Program-made: the position numbers and the translations under genes
Assembly (NCBI RefSeq): GCF_006864135.1
Contig: NZ_SADV01000031.1
Span: 1 to 45,905 of the forward strand
DNA length: 45,905 bases
Reading direction: 5' to 3'
DNA from: Lysinibacillus sphaericus
GTDB taxonomy: Bacteria; Bacillota; Bacilli; Bacillales_A; Planococcaceae
Shown: positions 15,545-24,061 of the stretch, in pieces
Layout of the letters: every line of letters starts with the position of its first letter
How positions within the stretch are numbered: position 1 is the stretch's first letter
Notes under the pieces: model-generated
Told to the model about the DNA's origin: nothing
The model's input: only the letters and a program-made list of their open reading frames with translations
Database searches by the model: none

Positions 15545-15967
15545 TTATTTCGCTCCCTTCGCAAATGCCACCGCACATGCATGGATTTCTTTTTTTAACT
15601 TTGCCGATTCATCATTTTCATACTGGCGCCAATCAACATAGATTTCCTTCCAGCCATTGACCGCCAACTTTGCCTGGTAATCACAAAACAGATTTAATGC
15701 AACTTCATCATTATTTAAGAAATTGCTAATCGATTCATTTTTCTGCCAACCACATAATGCAACGATCATTTTCCATAAAGTCTTATCTGCGCCTTTCATG
15801 CCTTCCACAGATTTTAGGTATGTGTCGATTTCACCGAAAATCGGTTCTGCAGCCTTTAAAACTTCACCTGGTATCTTTTCGTGATTTTTCAATTCCAGTT
15901 GTCCATCCGGTAAACGTTCGATAACGCCACCAAATTTCCAAATCTGAGATAAAATATATAAAACCAT
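15545..15967 (-). CDS. Hypothetical replication-associated protein
   Basis: The 140-aa protein has an N-terminal LYILSQIWKFGGVIERLPDG stretch resembling the short docking domain seen ahead of some phage primases, then an acidic helical body and a C-terminal helix ending HACAVAFAKGAK. It follows the primase-helicase gene in the operon, separated by the putative origin. No firm family was assigned. Confidence 0.55.
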   Translation of the reverse strand: MVLYILSQIWKFGGVIERLPDGQLELKNHEKIPGEVLKAAEPIFGEIDTYLKSVEGMKGADKTLWKMIVALCGWQKNESISNFLNNDEVALNLFCDYQAKLAVNGWKEIYVDWRQYENDESAKLKKEIHACAVAFAKGAK

Positions 15968-16059
15968 TTATTTACACAACCCTTCAAAAAAGAGTTACTA
16001 AAAAACCGTCATCTGTTAGCGAAAATTACTTAATTTCGCCCCTTTTTCGTGGTGTTTTT

Positions 16060-16366
16060 CAAAAAGTAACACGCTATAAACCTTAGAGCCACAAGGGATT
16101 GAACTAAACTTGTTACAAAGTGTTACCTATTTTGAGTATTAACGCTCCTAATAGAATACTTTTTATATTTTTTATTTTTTTGTTTATATATAAAATAAAT
16201 AACAAAAATAATAAATATATAAATATAAGTACTTTAACACCTTGGTAATACTGATTTTCTAGCGAATCACGAATGTGTTACTTTTTGAATTTCCGACCTC
16301 ATTTTTGTCCGAAATCGGTAACTTTTCTTGAATTTCGTTAACTTTTCGCTCCTGTAAAGTAACACC
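16060..16366. other. Putative origin: iterated AAAGTAACAC boxes and AT-rich tract
   Basis: Three copies of the box AAAGTAACAC lie at 16063-16072, 16275-16287 (as the 13-bp inverse GTGTTACTTTTTG, exactly complementary to 16060-16072) and 16356-16366. AAAGTGTTACC occurs at 16117-16127. Between them is a very AT-rich stretch (16140-16250). The last two boxes are in the 3' end of the primase gene. Replication origins of such phages lie beside the primase, so this is a reasonable candidate, but unproven. Confidence 0.45.
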
Positions 16367-18652
16367 TTTTATATAGAATTTATTTCCATTGCCACGTTCC
16401 TTTTTAAAACCCTTCGTTTCTAGTGCTCGATAAAAGGCACGATTTTTTAAAGCAAATTCACCATTCGCATAGCACCAATTCGAATACACTTCGTAAAGTT
16501 CTTTGGCGGTGATTTGCTGGCTTGGTCCAACAAAGCAACGTTCATACAAAAATGGACCAAGGATATCCATGTCATCTTTGTAATCGCCTGTTGCCCGTTT
16601 CACTACCGCTGGCTCCTGCAACCCATCCTTCTGCCACTTCGAGCACCCTTCAATTGCCCAATTCAAAATGCCTGACATTTCAAGGGAAAGCTTTTCCGAA
16701 AGTTTTAGATCGCGCTTTTCTTTTGGTAGTTGAAGATTGAACGGAACTAATTTAACGCGGCGCCAAATCCCTTCATCTACACCTTTGATTACTGGCTTAT
16801 GATTCGTAGTGAAGAACACTTTAAACTCAGGGATAAACTCAAAATATTCCTGACGTAGGAATCGGGCCAATACTGGCTCACCACCCGTAATTTGCTTTAC
16901 AAATGCTTCAGAAAGTTGTTCGCCATCTTCAGACTCGATAGCAGAAACGAAACGAGCTCCTACTAATCGAGCAATGTCGTTATTCGCTCCAGTTTCTTTT
17001 TTCTTGATAAACGTGTCTGACTTTGCCTGTTTGCCATATTCGCCCATCAAATCTTTTATTGTATTAATAAATGTCGATTTACCATTGGATCCGCCACCAA
17101 TTAAAAACACCATGCTTTGTTCACTGATTTCCCCTGTTAAGCTGTATCCAATCAATCGCTGCATATATTCGATAAGCTCTTTGTCGCCCTGAAAGATTTG
17201 GTCTAGGAATGATAACCAGGTCGGGCATTCAGCACCTTCTACAAATTCAACGTTTGCAAGTTTGGTTAATTTTAATTCGCGATCATGCTGCAGTAATGCT
17301 CCCGTCTTTAAATCAACGGTGCCATTCAATACGTTGAATAAATATTTTTGACGGTCAAATTCTAAACGCTCACCTGGAACTAATGGCATTAAATCCTTAA
17401 TGCTGTTCATTCGAATGTTTCTGCGTTCGCACATACGCGACCACTTTTGTTCTGCTTCATCTTCTGATTTAGACATGCCTCGTAAAACCTTGTTGCAGAT
17501 ACGTTCAATTTCTCGTTTTGTATCAAAGCGCCAACGCTTACCGTCCCAAATCATCCAGCCGATTTCTGATACATAACGGATAGCGTGACCGTATTCGTAG
17601 GCAATACGCTCAGCGTTACCAAGTTCAGTTAATCGAAATTTCTTCTTAGGTAATTCCGGCTTATCCTCTTCAACAGCATCATTACTGTGGAAATCAAAAG
17701 AAAATTCAGCGTATTCTGCTTCGTGCTTATGATCCAATATTGTTGTTGTAGTAGAAGAAATAGCCATTGAAATTGTACGCTCGCCATATGTCTCACCAGT
17801 GTCCGTATGATGGACTCTATCCCATTTATCACGCATTAATGATGTTTCTCGGAACATATTATCCATTCGTGTGGCACTTCGGCCTGTCCAAAAAGCTAAA
17901 TGATTACATAACGCTAAATCTGTTGATGAATGGTCATCATTAATCAAATGGCCATTAAACATAGAACGTATTTCATCGCCTGACTTGCTGCGGAACATTT
18001 TCTCCCAAAGAGCCTCGTTCGATAATTTAATTTCGTCTTTCTCGTAATCTTGTAAACGAATGCGACCTTGAATATCACTATCGTCAAAATACTTTTCAAG
18101 GAGCTCGTCTAATTCTTCGGTACGATCAAATATGTCGTTCGAATTTTCACGATTGCCAGTCATTGTAAAGAAGCGACCGTATTGATAAACCTCTAATCCT
18201 AGTTTGCTATTTTTGCGTCCTGTCCCACACACCGATTGCGGGAGACTGCCTTTGACAATGATATGAATGCCTGTGCCACTGACACTAAATTCTGTATAGC
18301 TATCGAATAAGTCGATAATCTCTTTACCAAATTCATTAATTATGGGATTAACACGCTTTTCATCATCCGAACGATAAGTGACACATCCATCTATATCAAT
18401 CCCAACGAAATTATCACGACGACTAAAAACGAAGCCGATACCATTTGAATCTGTTTGTGTGTAAAACTTAACTGCGGTCGGAAAAGTTGACCATGTACGT
18501 GGATCGTTCGAACGAGCTTCATTACCGTCAATTTGATATGGAATTTTGGTAATTTTACTGTTGCCCTTTGTTTCAGCTTTCCACAGAATCCAGTTAGGCA
18601 TTTGTCTAAGCTCCGCCGGTATATCATTGAAGTTGTATGGAATTACTTTCAT
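16259..18652 (-). CDS. D5-type primase-helicase (phage P4 family)
   Basis: The 797-aa protein combines an N-terminal primase/polymerase-like domain (WILWKAETKG, GFVFSRRDNFVGIDIDG with the acidic DID centre, then VSGTGIHIIVKG) with a C-terminal superfamily-3 helicase. The Walker A is FLIGGGSNGKSTF near residue 520. The VFFTTNHKP motif C and the GIWRRVKLVPF arginine finger follow in order. It would prime and unwind phage DNA. The ATG at 18652 follows GGTGACACC, a weak site. It is one of the largest genes of the prophage. Confidence 0.95.
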   Translation of the reverse strand: MKVIPYNFNDIPAELRQMPNWILWKAETKGNSKITKIPYQIDGNEARSNDPRTWSTFPTAVKFYTQTDSNGIGFVFSRRDNFVGIDIDGCVTYRSDDEKRVNPIINEFGKEIIDLFDSYTEFSVSGTGIHIIVKGSLPQSVCGTGRKNSKLGLEVYQYGRFFTMTGNRENSNDIFDRTEELDELLEKYFDDSDIQGRIRLQDYEKDEIKLSNEALWEKMFRSKSGDEIRSMFNGHLINDDHSSTDLALCNHLAFWTGRSATRMDNMFRETSLMRDKWDRVHHTDTGETYGERTISMAISSTTTTILDHKHEAEYAEFSFDFHSNDAVEEDKPELPKKKFRLTELGNAERIAYEYGHAIRYVSEIGWMIWDGKRWRFDTKREIERICNKVLRGMSKSEDEAEQKWSRMCERRNIRMNSIKDLMPLVPGERLEFDRQKYLFNVLNGTVDLKTGALLQHDRELKLTKLANVEFVEGAECPTWLSFLDQIFQGDKELIEYMQRLIGYSLTGEISEQSMVFLIGGGSNGKSTFINTIKDLMGEYGKQAKSDTFIKKKETGANNDIARLVGARFVSAIESEDGEQLSEAFVKQITGGEPVLARFLRQEYFEFIPEFKVFFTTNHKPVIKGVDEGIWRRVKLVPFNLQLPKEKRDLKLSEKLSLEMSGILNWAIEGCSKWQKDGLQEPAVVKRATGDYKDDMDILGPFLYERCFVGPSQQITAKELYEVYSNWCYANGEFALKNRAFYRALETKGFKKERGNGNKFYIKGVTLQERKVNEIQEKLPISDKNEVGNSKSNTFVIR

Positions 18653-18684
18653 GGTGTCACCTTCATTTCGCTGTTTTTGGGTAT

Positions 18685-18719
18685 AAAAAAGAGAAGTCCG
18701 CTAAAAACAGACCTCTCTA
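18685..18719 (-). terminator. Terminator between DUF669 and primase genes
   Basis: On the minus strand AGAGAGGTC and GACTTCTCT pair around a 12-nt loop with a single mismatch, followed by TTTTTT. It separates the Sak4/DUF669 unit from the primase. Confidence 0.7.
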
Positions 18720-18737
18720 TGAAATTTTATTTACTAA

Positions 18738-19181
18738 TCAAAATGGCACGTCATCCTCATTTACTGTAATTGGACCACTACCTTGTGGCGCGCCTGCTGT
18801 TGATTCTTTAAACGCTGTAACCTCCGGGTAAGTTTTGCCATTATGTTCACGGTGTCCGACTGTTATAACTAAATGCTTGCCGACTAATGTGTCTGCCCAC
18901 TCTTTGTATGATTTGAAGTCCATACCATCCGGGAACTGTGCTGCTTTTGAAATTGCTTGTAAACGCCACATTGCTTTTTCTGTAACTGTGAAGTTGTCGA
19001 ATAAAATCTTTTGCCCTTGGTGAGGTTGATTTACATCACTACGAATTTCGTAATCTACAACCACTTGATTGTTACCTGTACTTGCTTTTTTTAATTCATA
19101 ATTGTGAACCGTCACTTCATAGTCACCTTTTGCGATTAATTCGAATCCACCTTTTGCTTCTTCATGGTTAATTTTAAACAT
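18738..19181 (-). CDS. DUF669-family ssDNA-binding-like protein
   Basis: The 147-aa protein belongs to the DUF669 family: MFKINHEEAKGGFELIAKGDYEVTVHNYELK... with a conserved WADTLVGKHLVITVGHREHNGKTYPEV. It ends in an acidic DDVPF tail like that of SSB proteins, which serves as a protein-protein docking tip. It overlaps the Sak4-like gene by 8 nt, and in this family it is thought to work with the annealing ATPase. Confidence 0.8.
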   Translation of the reverse strand: MFKINHEEAKGGFELIAKGDYEVTVHNYELKKASTGNNQVVVDYEIRSDVNQPHQGQKILFDNFTVTEKAMWRLQAISKAAQFPDGMDFKSYKEWADTLVGKHLVITVGHREHNGKTYPEVTAFKESTAGAPQGSGPITVNEDDVPF

Positions 19182-20115
19182 TTAATTTTCCTCCAATTAA
19201 TTTGATGATTTTATCGACCATAGGTACGGTCATATTTTCTAGTTGTATATTTGCTTTAAATTCACAATCTGAAACTATTTTTGCTGCATTAGCATCTGTG
19301 GAAGACAACTCACGGATTTTAGCTACATTGCTTAATCGATTTGCTTCTTCTTCTTCACGTCTAGCTCGTTCTTCTGCTTGTACATCAACGCCCAATTCTA
19401 AGTAACGATATAGTTTACGCCCTACTTCTTCATTGAGTTGAATTTCTTCGTCTTCAAATAAATTAGTATTATCTTTTGTCGCAATTGCAAGGTGATCCAT
19501 ATCAACACTGAAATTCAACATGAATTCATATTCCATATCATCTTTCTGGACAGGTTTCGTTCCTATTTTTCTGGGCTGTTGCTTACCTTTGTCATTCAAT
19601 TCCATGACATATTCATTTTTGGTACGCATGGTTGCTAGAATATGAATGTCATTGCTTGATAAAGCTTTAATCATATCGGTTACATGTTTGTTCATTTTGT
19701 TCCAGTTTTGAAAACTGTTCCCCGTCATGTTACCGTGCTGTTCTAAAATACCACCATCACCATTCCAGTTGTGAGATAAGCTATCAAAAACAACTACTTC
19801 TACACCCGCATTTTTAAGCATTAACAACGCTTGCAAATAGCGTTCTGTTGTATAAGGTGGTTCGAAATTTATGTGCTTGAATGAACCGATACGGACACCA
19901 CTAAATTGTTGATCAACATATAACATTGAACGCTTGTGTTCCGTATCTGCTACACCGATTTTCTTCCATACTTCTTGTTCAGAAAGGTCAGGATATGCTT
20001 CTCGCATCATTCCATAAGCAGTTAAGATAGCACCGACTGTTTTACCTGCACCAGACGGACCAATGAATCCTACAAGTGCCTTTTGCTTTTCTCGTACACT
20101 ATCTGTTACTTGCAT
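19174..20115 (-). CDS. Sak4-like RecA-fold ATPase (recombination)
   Basis: The 313-aa protein has Walker A GPSGAGKTVGAIL (about residues 20-32), Walker B VVVFDSLSHNW, and AAA_24-type features, ending in a coiled-coil tail. Sak4-like ATPases promote single-strand annealing in phages and require the phage SSB; the DUF669 gene directly downstream fits. ATG 20115 is chosen, with AAGGAG at 10 nt and a TGTGGAAGGC copy between. Confidence 0.8.
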   Translation of the reverse strand: MQVTDSVREKQKALVGFIGPSGAGKTVGAILTAYGMMREAYPDLSEQEVWKKIGVADTEHKRSMLYVDQQFSGVRIGSFKHINFEPPYTTERYLQALLMLKNAGVEVVVFDSLSHNWNGDGGILEQHGNMTGNSFQNWNKMNKHVTDMIKALSSNDIHILATMRTKNEYVMELNDKGKQQPRKIGTKPVQKDDMEYEFMLNFSVDMDHLAIATKDNTNLFEDEEIQLNEEVGRKLYRYLELGVDVQAEERARREEEEANRLSNVAKIRELSSTDANAAKIVSDCEFKANIQLENMTVPMVDKIIKLIGGKLNV

Positions 20116-20136
20116 GCCTTCCACACTCCTTTTCTA

Positions 20137-20532
20137 TTAAAATTGCCCATTTTCATCAGAGTCATCTTTTTTTACTTCTACATCAGCGAATGGATCTTCG
20201 AACTCTGGTAATTCTTCATCAGCATTTTTCGTTGTCACACTACCATCTGACTCAACTTGATACGGAATACCTTCATGTTGGTTCACTTCATCAATGCTCA
20301 TTTGACCGTCTGGAGCATCGTCTTTTTCAGGACGTTTTTCCATTTCTTCTTTCGCTGTGCTGTATGTGCGTTCAAGGTCTACAAGGAAATAAAAGCCTTT
20401 TGAATTATGCTTTTCGTGAATTTTATGCATAGTTAGCGAATCATCTTGTTTAGCTTCACTAACAATTTCCTCTGCTTCTTTTGATGAATCTGCATACCAA
20501 CGTTCTTTTTGATTTAATAATGTTTTTGCCAT
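20137..20532 (-). CDS. Hypothetical protein, 131 aa
   Basis: This is a charged protein with a short N-terminal helix (QKERWYADSSKEAEEIVSEAK), a YFLVDLERTYSTAKEEMEKRP segment and a low-complexity acidic end (ELPEFEDPFADVEVKKDD). It lies immediately before the Sak4-like gene and is likely a partner of the recombination machinery, but I recognise no family. Confidence 0.6.
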   Translation of the reverse strand: MAKTLLNQKERWYADSSKEAEEIVSEAKQDDSLTMHKIHEKHNSKGFYFLVDLERTYSTAKEEMEKRPEKDDAPDGQMSIDEVNQHEGIPYQVESDGSVTTKNADEELPEFEDPFADVEVKKDDSDENGQF

Positions 20533-20547
20533 TTATGTGTTTCCTCC

Positions 20548-20910
20548 TTATTCGTATATGAATCTTTCAACTTTTTTCTTTTCAACAATATCAATGCTAG
20601 GTGGTTCAAAATCTCCACCGTCCTGTGATTCAGTTGCAGGCAATTCACGTGTTATACGTACATAAATCGTTTTCGAATCATGATAAAATCGATAAACTTC
20701 AGTTTTATAATTTGACCATCTGCCACCTTCTTCGAACTCTTCGTGTTCCTTTTTCCCAGCTGATTCAATGAGTTCAACTCTATCAGCGATTGATAAATTT
20801 TCAGCATCAACCTCATGCTCTTCCTTCGTTTTAGCAAATAGATTTTCATGGTCATATTCTGCCAAAAACATAATGTGTAATTTGAATAATAAAGAATCTA
20901 AAATTTCCAT
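20548..20910 (-). CDS. Hypothetical protein, 120 aa
   Basis: The N-terminus (MEILDSLLFKLHIMFLAEY) is hydrophobic but too short and too polar to be a signal. The middle is acidic and ends in ESAGKKEHEEFEEGGRWSNYKTEV, followed by a beta-rich part with YRFYHDSKTIYVRITRELP. The gene lies in the recombination block with no overlap. Function unknown. Confidence 0.6.
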   Translation of the reverse strand: MEILDSLLFKLHIMFLAEYDHENLFAKTKEEHEVDAENLSIADRVELIESAGKKEHEEFEEGGRWSNYKTEVYRFYHDSKTIYVRITRELPATESQDGGDFEPPSIDIVEKKKVERFIYE

Positions 20911-20922
20911 ATTAATTTCCTC

Positions 20923-21396
20923 CTATCGAATGCTTAATGATTGATTTTCAACCAATTGAACACCTTCTATTTGCTCTCCTGCTTTAAGTGCTTTTGCTAA
21001 ATCTGCACGGCTGATAGTACGCTCTACCTTCACATATCGCTGTGGAAGGCTATCAATGTTCGAAACTTCAACCTTTGATGATTTGCGGAAACTAAATGTA
21101 AATTTCTCGGTTTTCAATTTATCTTGTCCACTACTTCCAAGCGTTTCAGCAATAGCCTGTTTCATCCTATTAATGCCGTTCTCCATAACTTTCCGACGTT
21201 CAGCTAATCTCTTTTCCTCTGATTTAATACCTTCTACATCTGATTCAATGTTTTTAATAACCATTGCATAAGCTTCAAGCTTTTCTTCCACAGCATCAGT
21301 AATGGAAGCTAATGTATCTTCTAAACCTTCTTGACCCTCCTCAATCATCTGTTGAAGTTGGGCGTAGGCATTGTTTAATTGATAAAGACTAGCCAT
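20923..21396 (-). CDS. Siphovirus Gp157-like protein
   Basis: The 157-aa protein has the Gp157 features: long coiled-coil N-terminal two-thirds (YAQLQQMIEEG..., EKLEAYAMVIKNIESDVEGIKSEEKRLAERRKVMENG) and a C-terminal beta segment, FTFSFRKSSKVEVSN...RYVKVERTISRADLAKALKAGE. Members occur with phage recombinases. The gene sits directly upstream in the operon of the recombination genes. Confidence 0.88.
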   Translation of the reverse strand: MASLYQLNNAYAQLQQMIEEGQEGLEDTLASITDAVEEKLEAYAMVIKNIESDVEGIKSEEKRLAERRKVMENGINRMKQAIAETLGSSGQDKLKTEKFTFSFRKSSKVEVSNIDSLPQRYVKVERTISRADLAKALKAGEQIEGVQLVENQSLSIR

Positions 21397-21398
21397 TG

Positions 21399-22229
21399 TC
21401 AGCCCTCCTGTGTTAGAATATCTTTGTCATTTATAAAATTTTCACGCTCGCCATTGGTTCCCGCCTTTGACGAGTTTTTTTGTGCCTCAATTTGGGCATT
21501 CTGTACGTCTTCGATGTCTTGCCAGTAATCTGATTCACGATCATAAACATCAGCGTGTGTGTAGCCTATACGCATGGAATCACCTACCTCACAAATAGAT
21601 ACGATATGTTTACATAACTGCAAAGGAATACGACTACGCTCTACTTTCGAAAGGCCTTGCGTCCCTGTCTTGCTGCCTCGTGGTGCTGCTTCATGGCATG
21701 GTGCTCCATTCCTACACATCGGCTTGAATTGTGGATTAGGATGATTTGTCCAAATATCAGTAGGCTTCATACGCCTTTCGTTTACTGGCTTTTCGGTTTC
21801 ATATTGGCAATACGTAACGGTGTGTCGAGGTAAATCTTGCATGAATCGCATCTTACGCATACCGCCGCGTGGATTTTCTATAAAGAAATACTTCGGATTT
21901 AATTCACGGATTAGCCGTAATACATTAGTGTTTACCGTATCGCATTGCTTTGCGTACGATGACTTAGGCGCCAAATTTCCATCATCTTCACGCGTTCTAT
22001 GATTCGAGATAGCTGCGATAGAGTATGTCGTGCAATCTGGTGACGCCCAAATTATGTCTGGCTGTCCGAACTTTGCGATGATGTCAGCGGCAGTAATTCC
22101 ACCTATATCTACGTACCAATCGATATTAGCGTGTTGTTTGTCCCACTCAATACTAAAAACCTCATGCCCTTTAGTTTCAAAAGCTTCTCCAATAGAACGA
22201 GTGCCAGCAAATAATTCTAAAATTTTCAT
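21399..22229 (-). CDS. C5-type DNA cytosine methyltransferase, short form
   Basis: The 276-aa protein has motif I LELFAGTRSIGEAFE, motif IV WASPDCTTYS (the catalytic Cys, in SPDC rather than the usual PPC) and motif VI FFIENPRGG. It is short, with little room for a target recognition domain, as in several phage enzymes. It probably methylates phage DNA to avoid host restriction. It starts immediately after the AbrB-like gene, spaced by 2 nt. Confidence 0.82.
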   Translation of the reverse strand: MKILELFAGTRSIGEAFETKGHEVFSIEWDKQHANIDWYVDIGGITAADIIAKFGQPDIIWASPDCTTYSIAAISNHRTREDDGNLAPKSSYAKQCDTVNTNVLRLIRELNPKYFFIENPRGGMRKMRFMQDLPRHTVTYCQYETEKPVNERRMKPTDIWTNHPNPQFKPMCRNGAPCHEAAPRGSKTGTQGLSKVERSRIPLQLCKHIVSICEVGDSMRIGYTHADVYDRESDYWQDIEDVQNAQIEAQKNSSKAGTNGERENFINDKDILTQEG

Positions 22230-22231
22230 AC

Positions 22232-22504
22232 CTACTTAGATCGCTCAATTTCAGCAATTAACTTTTTCGCACCCTCTGGACTTAGAACCAATTTTCCACC
22301 TAGTAAACTGAAATTATCGTCAGAGACTTCACCAGTAACAGCACACGTCATATGAACCACGTATTTTTTGATAATCACCTGTTCACCACTTGCAAAGAAT
22401 TCTACTGGATCTCCTTCATCAATCCCCAATGCACGACGTAATTCTTTTGGAACTACCACACGACCTAAATCATCTACTTTGCGTACTATCCCTGTTGACT
22501 TCAT
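22232..22504 (-). CDS. AbrB-like transition-state regulator
   Basis: The 90-aa protein has the AbrB/MazE swapped-hairpin N-terminal domain: MKSTGIVRKVDDLGRVVVPKELRRALGI, then DPVEFFASGEQVIIKKY. The N-terminal fold binds DNA in AbrB. The C-terminal 40 residues (CAVTGEVSDDNFSLLGGKLVLSPEGA) match AbrB-like regulators from Bacillus-group phages. It may interfere with host transition-state control or repress phage genes. Start ATG overlaps the upstream stop by 4 nt. Confidence 0.88.
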   Translation of the reverse strand: MKSTGIVRKVDDLGRVVVPKELRRALGIDEGDPVEFFASGEQVIIKKYVVHMTCAVTGEVSDDNFSLLGGKLVLSPEGAKKLIAEIERSK

Positions 22505-22893
22505 TTGATTTCTCCTCCTTGTAATGCTTGACGTGCAATATGGCCACCATCTTTATCAACTTTAGATCCGTTGTATTGTCCGTGTTCATCGAATATAGGA
22601 GCGATGTGGTTTTTTTCATCTGCATAAAATTTAAGTGCTTCACGTAGACGCTTGTTTTCATCTAGCAATGCAAGAATGTCAGTTTCATCTAGATAACCTT
22701 GCGCTCGTAATGAATAGAGTTTCGAAACACCTAAAATTTCAACCAATTTGTTTAGAGTTTTTACTGAAGCATTCCTTTCGCCACTCTCTATTTGAGAAAT
22801 GTATGGTTGTGAAACACCACTTAATTTCGATAGTTGGCTAATACTTAGCCCTCTAGATTTTCGTCTTTGACGAATTTCTTCTCCTGTTAACAT
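22501..22893 (-). CDS. XRE-family HTH regulator
   Basis: The 130-aa protein begins MLTGEEIRQRRKSRGLSISQLSKLSGVSQPYISQIESGERNASV, a clear XRE-type helix-turn-helix. A C-terminal segment (FYADEKNHIAPIFDEHG...GGHIARQAL) is a typical phage extension. ATG 22893 is chosen because AAGGAAGTGA lies 5 nt upstream. It stops inside the start of the AbrB-like gene. It may be an early lytic-cycle regulator. Confidence 0.85.
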   Translation of the reverse strand: MLTGEEIRQRRKSRGLSISQLSKLSGVSQPYISQIESGERNASVKTLNKLVEILGVSKLYSLRAQGYLDETDILALLDENKRLREALKFYADEKNHIAPIFDEHGQYNGSKVDKDGGHIARQALQGGEIK

Positions 22894-22908
22894 CCGAATC
22901 ACTTCCTT

Positions 22909-23052
22909 TCAATCGTGTTTAGCACGTTTAAGCGCCAATGTTTTTAGTAAAATTGTATACAAGGCATCTTCTAACGGTTGTCCATCTATACTGTGGATGC
23001 CAAGCTTATTCAATTGCTGGATTACTGCTTTACGCTTCAACTGCTTATGCAT
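22909..23052 (-). CDS. Small basic protein, 47 aa
   Basis: The frame reads MHKQLKRKAVIQQLNKLGIHSIDG and ends LALKRAKHD, and resembles the short Fur-regulated basic proteins of Bacillus (weak similarity). Its ATG overlaps the stop of the upstream gene by 8 nt (TATGCATAG), so it is probably made by coupled re-initiation. It carries a near-copy of the dispersed motif at 22992-22999. Confidence 0.65.
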   Translation of the reverse strand: MHKQLKRKAVIQQLNKLGIHSIDGQPLEDALYTILLKTLALKRAKHD

Positions 23053-23464
23053 AGTTGTCACGTTTAACTACCTCTAACGCTGATGCAACACCATCAATGT
23101 AATCACTGTGTTCCTTGTATTCTTTTGCTAGATTAGGAAGGACGCTATCTCCAAATGGCAATCCACTATGGACCAGCACTTCCTGAATAATTTGATTTCC
23201 TAAGTCCTTTAGATGATCTCTAGAATCTATTAGTAGTTGATTGAGGTCCTCCACAATCTTCTTATTGGTATCCGGATATTCGAGAGCTTCTTTTAAATCA
23301 ATTACGCTTGCTCCTTCTGGAACATATAAAGCATGTTTGCTATCGTAATGCGTTGTAACTTTCCCATCTCCATCTAAAGCTTGTACACTTGTTACTTGGT
23401 CCTCATGGATATTAAGACCAACCACTGATAACTTCGTACCCTTAATGTTGATTACTGCTTGCAT
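23045..23464 (-). CDS. Hypothetical phage protein, 139 aa
   Basis: The N-terminal half, MQAVINIKGTKLSVVGLNIHEDQVTSVQALDGDG, appears beta-rich, and the C-terminal half is helical (KKIVEDLNQLLIDSRDHLKDLG). The ATG at 23464 is behind AAGGAGGAATAAAT. No family recognised. It is read in the same direction as the early genes. Confidence 0.65.
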   Translation of the reverse strand: MQAVINIKGTKLSVVGLNIHEDQVTSVQALDGDGKVTTHYDSKHALYVPEGASVIDLKEALEYPDTNKKIVEDLNQLLIDSRDHLKDLGNQIIQEVLVHSGLPFGDSVLPNLAKEYKEHSDYIDGVASALEVVKRDNYA

Positions 23465-23524
23465 ATTTATTCCTCCTTATATTTCCTTTCTGTTAAACTA
23501 TTGGTAGAAAGGTAGGTGTTATTT

Positions 23525-23821
23525 TTGAATTTTTCGATTTACATAAAGCTACGGATTGCCACAACGTTCGGTAAAGTAAAAATCAGACCGAAATATAAAC
23601 ATTTAGAATACATGACTGATAACAATCTTATTAATCCAATAAATGATAAGTGGTATAATGTTTCTGGCTGGCCAGTTCTTACCCATAGCGATTGGTATAC
23701 AATTACTTCTGATGGTAAAAAAGCTATGTGGGATAAAGGCAATTTGTTAGTTACTAGAATAATTGCTTGGCTAGCACTATTAATTAGTTTCACTGCACTA
23801 TTGGTTAACTACTTAAAATAA
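23525..23821 (+). CDS. Small membrane protein with winged-helix-like core
   Basis: This plus-strand gene lies among minus-strand early genes. I take TTG 23525 as the start, preceded by AGGTAGGTGTTATTT; a GTG at 23516 lies within the ribosome site. The 98-aa protein has a middle domain resembling a winged helix (LINPINDKWYNVSGWPV and WYTITSDGKKAMWD) and a C-terminal transmembrane segment (IIAWLALLISFTALLVNYL). It could be a superinfection-exclusion protein or other lysogeny-stage gene (inference). Its 3' end overlaps the zinc-ribbon gene on the other strand by 17 bp. Confidence 0.6.
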   Translation: MNFSIYIKLRIATTFGKVKIRPKYKHLEYMTDNNLINPINDKWYNVSGWPVLTHSDWYTITSDGKKAMWDKGNLLVTRIIAWLALLISFTALLVNYLK

Positions 23822-24029
23822 GAATTAAAACTATAATAGAAACTACCAAAGAAAGTACCGATACCTTAATATCCTTCTCCCTTGTTTTCGCTTCAATGTT
23901 GTTAGGGTTTCGACAATATGAGCAGTAGTTGTCGCTTTTCAGAATCAACGAACCACAACGATCACACTCTATTCGCTGTTCCTCGCTCGTTGTTCCAGCA
24001 ACCTGTGAGGCTTTTTTATTGCCATCCAC
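23805..24029 (-). CDS. Zinc-ribbon membrane protein
   Basis: The start is GTG 24029 behind GAAAGGAGAGTGAAGA. The 74-aa protein has a zinc ribbon, CDRCGSLILKSDNYCSYC, followed by a hydrophobic C-terminal helix (VSVLSLVVSIIVLILILSS). Such zinc-ribbon TM proteins are common in Firmicutes, with unclear roles. It converges with the plus-strand membrane-protein gene. Confidence 0.7.
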   Translation of the reverse strand: MDGNKKASQVAGTTSEEQRIECDRCGSLILKSDNYCSYCRNPNNIEAKTREKDIKVSVLSLVVSIIVLILILSS

Positions 24030-24061
24030 ACTCTTCACTCTCCTTTCATAGTTTGATAGAT

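Noticed and set aside
22232..22893. AbrB-like/XRE pair as a toxin-antitoxin system
   Set aside because: No toxin-like gene adjoins them; the arrangement is that of two phage regulators.
3334..24030. Dispersed motif as a protein-level repeat (VEG/VDG or PST)
   Set aside because: Copies also fall in other frames (LWMA, LPQR, KVWR) and in start regions outside coding frames, so the DNA is the conserved level.
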